NCBI GenBank assembly: GCA_910587835.1
Contig: CAJUNQ010000002.1
Location: 1-25,720 of the forward strand
Length of the DNA: 25,720 nt
Origin: an uncultured Oscillospiraceae bacterium
GTDB taxonomy: Bacteria > Bacillota > Clostridia > Oscillospirales > Acutalibacteraceae
Direction: 5' to 3'
Shown here: positions 1 through 7,000 of the stretch, piece by piece
Numbering within the stretch: the first letter of the stretch is position 1
How the letters are laid out: each line of letters begins with the position of its first letter
Translations under genes and position numbers: made by a program
The notes under the pieces: generated by a model
What the model saw: the letters and a program-made list of their open reading frames with translations, nothing else
The model's database searches: none
Told to the model about the DNA's origin: nothing

Positions 1-186
1 ACGGAATTTTGACCAGAAGCGGTCAGCTTCAAGGAGAAAACCGCAAGGAATACTTGCGTATTACGAGGATTTTCGACGCAGAAGATGGCTGCTTCTGGGT
101 AAAAAGACGGCGTTTTCGATTTTTCAAACAAGCCCTAATCTTAACGGCTGCGGCTGGGCTTGCTGTCACCCTGATTAAGTCAGTTT

Positions 187-750
187 TCAGCCCAAAACCT
201 CCATGGCGCTTTCCAATTTCCCTTGATAGTATTTTTTGCTTTCTGGCGACAATTTCCGAAAGCTTCGCGTCAATTTCTCTTTTACGAATTCCTTACCTTC
301 TTCTATTCCCATACCTTTTTGGCAATAAGCCAAATATAACAGACTCGGTATATTATCAAAATGAGAAATTGCGTCAGCATCCGCAACGCATAGCTCCTCG
401 AGGCTATTCCTTTTGGCGTCTATGCTCCCCCTGTGGTTTTTGATACATTCTTGCACCAAAAAAATTTTTTGATCATCATAGCCATACTCCTTTAACAGAC
501 GACCTGCCATTTCAGCCCCATGTATATGGTGCAGCTCATACAAACTATAATCCGTAACAGAGGCAATATCATGTAACCAGGCTGCAATCATGACAATCTC
601 CCTGTCTGCTCCATATTTGCGTGCTAAGACTTCCGCATTGTTAACCACCGCAACAATATGGTAGTAACACCCTATCCCAAATTGATTTGTTTGCGCCAGA
701 CATCTATTGTGTATTTCATTTTGTAATTTCTCTAAAATATCATCCCGCAT
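187..750 (-). CDS. HD-domain phosphohydrolase
   Basis: Small HD-superfamily metal-dependent phosphohydrolase of 187 or 189 residues. Counting from the upstream ATG at 756, the metal ligands are visible as His33, the His62-Asp63 pair in AAWLHDIAS, His76/77/79, and a later Asp in VADADAIS. Such cytosolic proteins hydrolyse nucleotides or related phosphoesters; the substrate here cannot be told. There are two in-frame ATGs, at 756 and 750. The Shine-Dalgarno GGGAGG at about 759-765 is 8 nt from the ATG at 750 and only 2-3 nt from the one at 756, so 750 is preferred. The gene is AT-rich compared with the rest of the window and lies outside the tRNA-Leu remnant, so it is probably host DNA rather than ICE cargo. 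It is transcribed in the same direction as the disrupted tRNA. Confidence 0.8.
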   Translation of the reverse strand: MRDDILEKLQNEIHNRCLAQTNQFGIGCYYHIVAVVNNAEVLARKYGADREIVMIAAWLHDIASVTDYSLYELHHIHGAEMAGRLLKEYGYDDQKIFLVQECIKNHRGSIDAKRNSLEELCVADADAISHFDNIPSLLYLAYCQKGMGIEEGKEFVKEKLTRSFRKLSPESKKYYQGKLESAMEVLG

Positions 751-846
751 ACCCATGCGCCTCCCAATTCTGACTTATTATGCTCTGCTAAATCAAATCA
801 TAACATACCGTGCCAAAAAGACCGTGCCAAAAAGACGCCGCCTACT

Positions 847-976
847 CGCGGGCAAAAAACTCTGTGTATCTGCCAACGTGGGTGCGCGAATCGGGTCCAG
901 CGTCACGCTGGCGCGGGCAAAAAACTTTGTGCATCTGCCAATGTGGGTGCGTGAATCGGGTCCAGCGTCACGCTGG
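847..976. repeat. two tandem 65-bp direct repeats abutting the tRNA 3' end
   Basis: Units 847-911 and 912-976 are 65 bp each and match at 61 positions; all four differences are C/T transitions. Each unit ends with the palindrome CCAGCGTCACGCTGG. The last three bases of unit 2 are the complement of the CCA end of the tRNA-Leu remnant. Each unit also has a run of six A on the plus strand, which is U6 in the direction of tRNA transcription. The array lies immediately downstream of the tRNA, so it may hold duplicated tRNA terminators or be scars of repeated integration. Confidence 0.9.
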
Positions 977-1028
977 TGCCGGTGGCCGGACTCGAACCGG
1001 CACGGTATCGCTACCAATGGATTTTGAG
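974..1028 (-). other. 3' remnant of tRNA-Leu(CAA): likely left attachment site (att)
   Basis: Read on the minus strand, this runs from an anticodon loop CTCAAAA (anticodon CAA) through a 3' anticodon strand TCCAT, a long variable arm GGTA-GCGA-TACC typical of class II tRNAs, a T-arm GCCGG-TTCGAGT-CCGGC, the acceptor strand CACCGGC and ACCA. The 5' half (acceptor GCCGGTG, D-arm, ATGGA strand) is absent; the sequence beyond 1029 does not pair. Tyrosine-recombinase ICEs often insert in tRNA genes and leave the displaced 3' half at one end. The polarity predicts the element to the right, with an intact tRNA-Leu at its far end, outside this window. Confidence 0.8.
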
Positions 1029-1278
1029 TTTTACCGGTTGCGGGGCAATGAGTGGACTGTAATTCCCTATGGAGGTCCCTAAAGACACCCCTAAAGCCCT
1101 ATCCGTCAAAGACAATCCTGTTCCCACAGGCGAAATACTTTGATACGCCTGCGATTGCGGGCAGTTGAGCTTCTCGACGAAAATGAGGAATATCGGAGGT
1201 CCATCAGGAGGCCCCTTCGCTTTCTGGTGCCACATCAGCAGACGCCTTAGATCGTCGATCAACTCACTTTACATTTAA

Positions 1279-1307
1279 ATTATAGCGTAATCCTCTGCCG
1301 TTGACAA
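1279..1307 (-). promoter_or_regulatory. outward-facing sigma-70 type promoter at the element end
   Basis: On the minus strand TTGTCA (1307-1302) and a consensus TATAAT (1284-1279) are separated by exactly 17 bp. It reads leftward, out of the ICE, across the att remnant. The only ORF downstream within the element (1262 to 1011, 83 codons, TTG start, no clear ribosome-binding site) resembles nothing I recognise and runs into the tRNA fragment, so I do not call it a gene. Confidence 0.6.
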
Positions 1308-1328
1308 TAGAAAATGGAGGATTTCATT

Positions 1329-1571
1329 ATGAGAACACGTGAACATTATGAGAAACTGTTTGAGGCATATCCCGATGTGGTAACACTTCCCGAATTTGCA
1401 AAAATGCTTGGAGGGATTGGCGATTCCACAGCACGGAAACTTATGCGAGGAAACCATGTTCAGCATTTTTGCATTCGGCATACATATTTGATTCCCAAAA
1501 CCAGCGTAATCGAATATGTACTGAGTGAGCATTATGCTAAATACAGATCCGCCCTGAAAGCTCAAGTTTGA
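1329..1571 (+). CDS. small excisionase-like DNA-binding protein
   Basis: An 80-residue basic protein. The central stretch LPEFAKMLGGIGDSTARKL followed by CIRHTYLIPKTSVIEYVL has the layout of excisionase/MerR-type winged helix-turn-helix proteins: a helix-turn-helix, then a short wing ending in an IPK motif. The start at 1329 is chosen because GGAGG at 1316-1320 lies 8 nt upstream; the ATG at 1314 overlaps that site and is unlikely. It is the first gene inside the left element end, about 300 bp from the attachment site, a usual place for a recombination directionality factor. No integrase lies in the window; one is expected near the other end. Assignment is by pattern and position only. Confidence 0.6.
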   Translation: MRTREHYEKLFEAYPDVVTLPEFAKMLGGIGDSTARKLMRGNHVQHFCIRHTYLIPKTSVIEYVLSEHYAKYRSALKAQV

Positions 1572-1582
1572 TTTTTGCACAT

Positions 1583-1612
1583 TTGCGGCGTAGCGTTCCT
1601 TCCATATATACT
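1583..1612 (+). promoter_or_regulatory. candidate promoter for the small gene at 1637
   Basis: TTGCGG (1583-1588) and TATACT (1607-1612) are separated by 18 bp. The -10 box is 24 bp before the ATG at 1637, with AAAGGAGG (1621-1628) in between. The -35 match is imperfect. Confidence 0.45.
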
Positions 1613-1636
1613 GAAAGCGTAAAGGAGGAACGTCCT

Positions 1637-1801
1637 ATGAAAAAACGGAAATTCAAGATATACCTCACCCCCGCCGAGAACAGTATAGTCATCCAGAGCC
1701 TCAACCACCTGCGGAATACCATGCTCCGGGAAAACCGGGACACCGGCTGCCTGGATGAACTTCTGCTCAAAGCCATGTGCGCCCCGGTGAAGAAGATGTA
1801 A
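1637..1801 (+). CDS. 54-residue conserved ICE protein, paralogue of the gene before virD4
   Basis: Basic 54-residue protein beginning MKKRKFKIYLTPAEN. It aligns over nearly its whole length with the N-terminal half of the protein at 18990: IVIQSLNHLRNTMLRENRDTG against IMIRALNELRNDMLEEQRDPG, then LDELLLKAM against VEDVLLKTI. The two are clearly paralogues within one element. The start is set by AAAGGAGG at 1621-1628, 8 nt upstream. The function of the family is unknown to me; a short predicted helical pair without membrane segments suggests a soluble accessory or regulatory protein. It is followed 22 nt later by a strong terminator. Confidence 0.7.
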   Translation: MKKRKFKIYLTPAENSIVIQSLNHLRNTMLRENRDTGCLDELLLKAMCAPVKKM

Positions 1802-1823
1802 AATTACATATCGCTGCCAGATG

Positions 1824-1862
1824 AGCCGCTTATTCTTTTCAGAAAGAGTAAGCGGCTTTTTT
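1824..1862 (+). terminator. strong intrinsic terminator before parA
   Basis: A 15-bp stem (1824-1838 with 1843-1857, one G-T pair), tetraloop TCAG, and a tract of six T. It separates the 54-residue gene from parA. Confidence 0.85.
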
Positions 1863-1888
1863 CATGCCCATCTTTTCAGACTCCCCAT

Positions 1889-1924
1889 ACATAGCCGTCC
1901 GTCTTGCCAACGGGCGGCTAAATC
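1889..1924 (+). promoter_or_regulatory. parA leader hairpin, shared with the Toprim-gene leader
   Basis: TAGCCGTCCGT (1892-1902) pairs with ACGGGCGGCTA (1910-1920), 11 bp with one wobble. The 3' arm plus flank, ACGGGCGGCTAAATCT, resembles ACGGGGCGGCTAATCT before the Toprim gene (12439-12454). In both places ACATAG precedes the hairpin and a terminator lies 25-30 nt upstream. No T-tract follows, so this is not itself a terminator. It is probably a leader RNA element or protein-binding site. Confidence 0.5.
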
Positions 1925-1946
1925 TAAGAAGAAGGAGGACATGAAA

Positions 1947-2795
1947 ATGCCGGAACAAAGAAGCCGCCCCAGGGATGGCCGCGTGATCGCGCTGGCCAAC
2001 CAGAAAGGCGGCACAGGCAAAACCACCACGACGGTGAATCTGGGCATTGGTTTAGCCCGTCTGGGGAAAAAGGTGCTGCTCATTGACGCAGACCCCCAGG
2101 GCGACCTCACCACCTGCCTGGGCTGGCAAGACCAGGACAGCCTGCCCACCACCCTGTCCACCGTCATGGAAAAAGTGATCCGGGATGAGCCATTCACCAC
2201 GGATGAGGGCATTTTGCACCACAGCGAGGGCGTAGACCTTATGCCCGCCAACATCGAGCTGTCCGCGCTGGAAATGAGCCTGGTCAACGCCATGAGCCGG
2301 GAGTTTACGCTGAGAACCTATATCAATGAAGCCAAGAAGCACTATGACGTAGTTCTCATTGACTGTATGCCTTCCCTGGGCATGATTACGATCAACGCCC
2401 TGGCTGCGGCGGACAGCGTGATTGTCCCGGTGCAGGCCCACTATCTCCCCGCCAAGGGCATGACCCAGCTTATGAAAACCATCAATAAAGTGAAGCGGCA
2501 GATCAACCCGACCCTGAAGGTAGACGGGGTGCTGCTCACGCTGGTGGATGGGCGCACAAACCTTGCCAGACAGACGGCGGATACCCTGCGGCAGAGTTAC
2601 GGGAGCGTGTTGAAAATTTATCGTTCCGAGATTCCCGTAGCCATCAAAGCCGCAGAGATCAGCGCCGCAGGCAAGAGTATTTACGCCTACGACAAGGGAA
2701 GCAAGGTGGCCCAGGCTTACGCGGATTTTTCAAAGGAGGTGCTGGCGGATGGCGAAAAGCAGCGGGCTAAACTTCAATCTTCCCTCAGTCGATGA
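1947..2795 (+). CDS. parA: ParA-family partition ATPase
   Basis: ParA/Soj-type ATPase of 282 residues. The deviant Walker A KGGTGKTTT sits at about residues 20-28, the switch I/A' segment VLLIDADPQGDLT follows at about 45-57, and Walker B is VVLIDCMPSLG. Such proteins bind DNA non-specifically and move ParB-parS complexes, here presumably to keep the excised circular ICE in daughter cells. GGAGG at 1934-1938 is 8 nt from the ATG at 1947 and only 2 nt from the ATG at 1941, so 1947 is preferred. The open frame extends upstream to 1821 but crosses the terminator and leader and is not coding. The 3' end overlaps parB by 47 nt, indicating translational coupling. Confidence 0.93.
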   Translation: MPEQRSRPRDGRVIALANQKGGTGKTTTTVNLGIGLARLGKKVLLIDADPQGDLTTCLGWQDQDSLPTTLSTVMEKVIRDEPFTTDEGILHHSEGVDLMPANIELSALEMSLVNAMSREFTLRTYINEAKKHYDVVLIDCMPSLGMITINALAAADSVIVPVQAHYLPAKGMTQLMKTINKVKRQINPTLKVDGVLLTLVDGRTNLARQTADTLRQSYGSVLKIYRSEIPVAIKAAEISAAGKSIYAYDKGSKVAQAYADFSKEVLADGEKQRAKLQSSLSR

Positions 2796-3723
2796 CCTGT
2801 TTTCCACGGAGGAAGAACGGGCCGAGGCGCGGCTTGAAAAGGTTGTCAATCTTTCGCCTGCGGAAATCAGCGACTTTCCGAATCACCCCTTTAAGGTCCG
2901 TATGGATGAAGCTATGCAGGAAATGACGGAAAGCGTGAAGCAGTACGGCGTATTGGTCCCTGCCCTGGTGCGTCCAAAACCGGAGGGCGGCTATGAGATG
3001 GTGGCCGGACACCGCAGGAAAAAGGCGGCGGATTTGGCAGGGCTTGCGGAAATCCCCTGTATTGTGAGGCAGCTCACCGATGATGAAGCCACGATTATCA
3101 TGGTGGACTCCAACCTGCAGCGGGAGCAGATTCTACCCTCAGAAAAGGCGTTTGCTTACAAAATGAAGCTGGACGCTATGAAAAGACAGGCTGGCCGACC
3201 AAGAAAAGATAATTCGGCCCCACTGGGGCCGAATTTAATCGGGACACGTTCCAATCAGGAATTAGCCGCAGAAAGCCCGGACAGCAAAACACAGATTCAG
3301 CGATATATCCGCCTTACCCACCTTATCCCGGAAATTCTGGAGCTGGTAGACAACTCGGTCCTGAAAGACCAGGAAATGCTTCAGATTGCCATGCGCCCTG
3401 CGGTGGAGCTGTCCTACCTGCGAAAAGAAGAACAGGCCGACTTGTTCGCTATCATGGATGAGATGGACTGCACCCCGTCCCACGCCCAGGCCATCAAAAT
3501 GCGCCAGATGTCCGAAGCCAAGACCGGCGATGAACGGCTGGCCAAAGACGCCCTTGTTTCCATTATGAAGGAGGAAAAGCCCAACCAGGTGGAGCAATTC
3601 AAAATACCAAAAAATAGAATCGCCAAGTTTTTCCCAGCGGGGACGCCCGCGCAGAAGATCGAGGACACCATTGTCAAGGCGCTGGAACTCTACCGCAAGC
3701 GCCAACGCAGTTTAGAGAGATAA
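2749..3723 (+). CDS. parB: ParB/Spo0J-family partition protein
   Basis: 324-residue ParB-like protein. The N-terminal CTP-binding ParB domain covers about residues 35-125, with the signature YEMVAGHRRKKAA followed by DSNLQREQILPSEKAFAYK. A central helix-turn-helix region for parS recognition follows (SNQELAAESPDSKTQIQRYIRLT), then a C-terminal helical part that ends basic. ParB binds centromere-like sites and slides as a CTP-dependent clamp. The start is set by AAAGGAGG at 2732-2739. A perfect 11-bp inverted repeat lies inside the gene between the ParB domain and the HTH (separate entry). It forms an operon with parA; the following gene is separated by 281 nt and a terminator. Confidence 0.92.
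   Translation: MAKSSGLNFNLPSVDDLFSTEEERAEARLEKVVNLSPAEISDFPNHPFKVRMDEAMQEMTESVKQYGVLVPALVRPKPEGGYEMVAGHRRKKAADLAGLAEIPCIVRQLTDDEATIIMVDSNLQREQILPSEKAFAYKMKLDAMKRQAGRPRKDNSAPLGPNLIGTRSNQELAAESPDSKTQIQRYIRLTHLIPEILELVDNSVLKDQEMLQIAMRPAVELSYLRKEEQADLFAIMDEMDCTPSHAQAIKMRQMSEAKTGDERLAKDALVSIMKEEKPNQVEQFKIPKNRIAKFFPAGTPAQKIEDTIVKALELYRKRQRSLER
3211..3235. repeat. 25-bp near-perfect palindrome inside parB
   Basis: AATTCGGCCCC (3211-3221) and GGGGCCGAATT (3225-3235) are perfect inverted repeats around ACT. They encode the linker between the CTPase domain and the HTH. It could be a parS-like site, an RNA hairpin slowing translation, or codon coincidence. Confidence 0.75.
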
Positions 3724-3942
3724 CCTTACTGCCAAGGGAGCAGTGCGCCCATTTGCAGGGAACCGGCGTTTTCGCTGTTCCCCCTCTCCACACCTCACCC
3801 CCTCATACCACCTAAACAGCCTAAAAAAAGAAGATATTTGGGGAGGCTGGTTCTTTCAAGAATCCACAGGTTTGGCAGACAGAACGGATAAGGTGGAGAA
3901 CGATTGGCGCGCCTCTCTTTTTTAGAACGTAAACAGAATCCA

Positions 3943-3984
3943 GCCGCAAGCAGCACATCCAGAGCGATGTGCTTTTTTTGCGGC
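3943..3984 (+). terminator. terminator directly upstream of the adhesin gene
   Basis: Stem AGCACATC (3952-3959)/GATGTGCT (3966-3973) followed by seven T (3973-3979). An outer stem GCCGCAA (3943-3949)/TTGCGGC (3978-3984) includes the end of the T-tract and could compete with termination. The adhesin start codon is only 25 nt past the T-tract, leaving no space for a promoter. The rest of the 281-nt gap after parB holds a hairpin at about 3757-3782 (GGGAAC...GTTCCC) and no convincing promoter. Confidence 0.75.
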
Positions 3985-4004
3985 CATTTCAAGGAGGTAA
4001 CACG

Positions 4005-7000
4005 ATGAAAGCATTGAGAAAGCCTCTGTCCCTGTTCATGGCCCTGCTCATGTGCCTGGGCGTGTTCGTAGGGACAGGAACCACGGCTTTTGCCGCAGGC
4101 GAAACCATGACGACGTATATGATCGACCTGCCCCGTGCCAATGACCCCAACAAGGCCGGCTGGGGCCATCCCGCCCTGAATTTCCTGGGTGGCTGGTCCA
4201 CCGGAGAGAACGACAGCTTTTCCGTCCACACCCAGGACGCCTTCAATGGCAGGGCCATCTACTGCATTGAGCCGGGTGTGGGTGTGAATACCGGCGACCA
4301 GTACACGGGCCGGGGCGAAGATTTCTGGGATAACTACCCGTCCAACTTAAACCCCACCATCCCACCGGATACCATCAAGGAATATATCGGGCGGATTATG
4401 ACCTATGGCTGGCAGGGCAACGCCAGCACTTCATGGATGAGCGGGGACCCGGAGGACGCCAGCAAGATCGCGGGATATATCGCTACCCAGCTTCTTGTTT
4501 GGGAAACTGTCGTGGGTGAGCGCGACAGCCAGTTTAACCATGTGGACGCCAATGCCCAGGGCAAAAACAACGTGACGGAATATATCAGCGCCGACCATCC
4601 GCTGTACAGCGAGATTTTCAGCCAGTATTCCGCCATTGAGAGCGCGGTCAAGCGCCACACTATGCTCCCCAGCTTTTTCAGCAGCACCGCCGACGCCGGG
4701 GCCTATGAGCTGAAATGGGACGGCCAGCAGTATTCCCTCACTCTCACGGATACCAACGGTGTGCTGAGTGACTACACCTTCTCCAGCAGCACCACCGGGC
4801 TGAATTTCTCTGTGGACGGCAATCAGCTCACCATCACTTCCGCCCAGGCCATCAAAGGCTCTGTGACCATCAAGGCGGAAAAAATCTCTGCCCAGCGCAG
4901 CGGCGTTGTGGTTTGGACGGATGGCATTACCGGCGGCGGCAAGCAGGACTTTGCCACCTATGGGGAAACCGTTTCCGACCAGATGGTAGGCTATCTGAAC
5001 CTGGAAGTGAAAACCGGTAATATGAAGCTGATTAAGACTTCCGAGGATGGACAGGTGGCCGGGATCAACTTCACCATCACCGGCGAGGGGTATAGCGCCA
5101 CCAAGACCACCAATGAGGCGGGCGAGATCGACATCACCGACCTCAACCCCGGCGTTTATACCGTAACCGAGCAGTCCATTGACAAATATGAACCCCAGGA
5201 AACCCAGCGCGTGACCATCGTCAGCGGCCAGACCGCTACCGTGAATTTCAACAACAAGCTGAAGCGCGGCAGCCTGGAAGTGACGAAAACCAGCGAGGAC
5301 GGACTGGTGGAGGGCATGACCTTCCACTTGTATGGCACATCCCTCTCCGGGCAGCCGGTGGATGAGTATGCTGTGACAGATGGAAACGGCGTGGCGCGTT
5401 TTGAAAACGTGCTCATCGGCTCCGGCTATGTGCTGGAGGAGGTGGATACCCCCATCCGTTATGTGGTGCCGGATTCCCAGACAGCCACCATCGAGTGGAA
5501 CGAAGTTACTCATAAGAGTGTGAACAACGTGCTGAAGAAGTTCCGCGTCACCGTCACCAAGAGCGATGTGGAAACGGGTGCGCCCCAGGGCGACGGTTCC
5601 CTGGCCGGCGCTGTGTATGGACTGTATAAGGGAGATACCCTCATCGACAGCTTCACCACGGATGAGAACGGCCAGTTCACTACCGGATATTACGTCTGCG
5701 ATTTGGACTGGACAATCCGTGAAATCAGCCCCAGCGAGGGCTACCTGCTGGATTCCACCATCCACAAGGTAGGCGCGGAACCGGAGCTGTATGAGATTGA
5801 GCTGAATGACACCGCCAACGACGTGACGGAACAGGTCATCAAGGGCGACATCGCCATCATCAAGCATACTGACGACGGGGAAACCCAGATCGAAACCCCG
5901 GAATCCGGCGCGGAGTTCCAGGTGTTCTTGAAAGCTGCCGGCAGCTATGAAAATGCCAAGGAATCTGAGCGCGATGTCCTCGTCTGCGATGAGAACGGCT
6001 TTGCACAGTCGAAGAAGTTGCCCTATGGCACCTATATCGTCCGCCAGACCAAGGGCTGGGAAGGCCGCGAGCTGATGGACGATTTTGAAGTGTATATCGC
6101 CCAGGACGGCCAGACCTACCGCTACCTTATCAACAACGCCAATTTTGAGAGCTTCATCAAGGTGGTCAAGGTGGACGCGGAAACCGGCGTCACCATCCCC
6201 TATGCGGGGGCCGGGTTCCAAATTTACCGTCCCGATGGCAGCAAGGTGGAAATGACCTTCACTTACCCGACGCCGACCACCATTGATACGTTCTACACCA
6301 ATTCCGAGGGCTACCTTGTCACCCCGGAAAAGCTGGAGTATGGCTCCGGGTACTCTCTGGTGGAGGTTCAGGCCCCCTACGGCTATGTGCTGGACAGCAC
6401 CCCGGTTTACTTTGATGTGACCGAGGATCATTCCAGCGAGGAAGGCGGCGTGACGGTGATCGAAGTCACCAAGCCCAACATGGCCCAGAAAGGAATCATC
6501 AAAGTCAGCAAGACCGGCGAGGTATTTTCCTCTGTGACAGAAAACGAGGGCGTTTACCAGCCGGTGTATGAGGTGCAGGGCCTGCCCGGTGCGGTGTTTG
6601 AAATCACCGCCCTGGAGGACGTCTACACCCTGGACGGCACCCTGCGCTACTCTGCGGGCGAGGTAGTGGACACCATTACCACCGGCGAGGACGGGACAGC
6701 CCAGAGCCAGCCCCTCTACCTGGGCAAGTTCCAGGTGAAGGAAATCCAGTTCCCTCACGGCATGGTGGATACCGGCGAGAACGTCACCAACGTGGAGCTG
6801 GTGTACGCAGGCCAGGAGGTGGAAGTCACCGAAACCTCTGCCAGCTTCTACAACCAGCGCCAGAAAGCTCTTGTGACGCTTGACAAGGTGCTGGAGCAGG
6901 ATGAAACCTTTGGCATTGGCATGAATGGCGAGATCTCCGCCGTAACTTTTGGCCTCTATGCCCAGGAGGACATCACCGCAGCAGACGGTTCCGTGATCCC

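Noticed and set aside
9..443. Plus-strand ORF of 144 codons at the left edge
   Set aside because: Its 3' half lies antisense over the HD-domain gene and reads as an out-of-frame shadow. The first 60 residues (including ILTAAAGLAVTLIKSVF) look slightly protein-like, but I see no ribosome-binding site or recognisable family; the 1-186 tract is left as undetermined sequence 3' of the HD gene.
847..976. Possible CRISPR or start of a repeat array
   Set aside because: Only two adjacent 65-bp copies with no spacers and no cas genes; a simple tandem duplication.
1011..1262. Minus-strand ORF of 83 codons behind the outward promoter
   Set aside because: TTG start, no clear ribosome-binding site, no recognisable motif, and the end runs into the tRNA remnant; more likely element-end DNA with recombinase-binding sites (short CCCTAAAG repeats at about 1077-1098).
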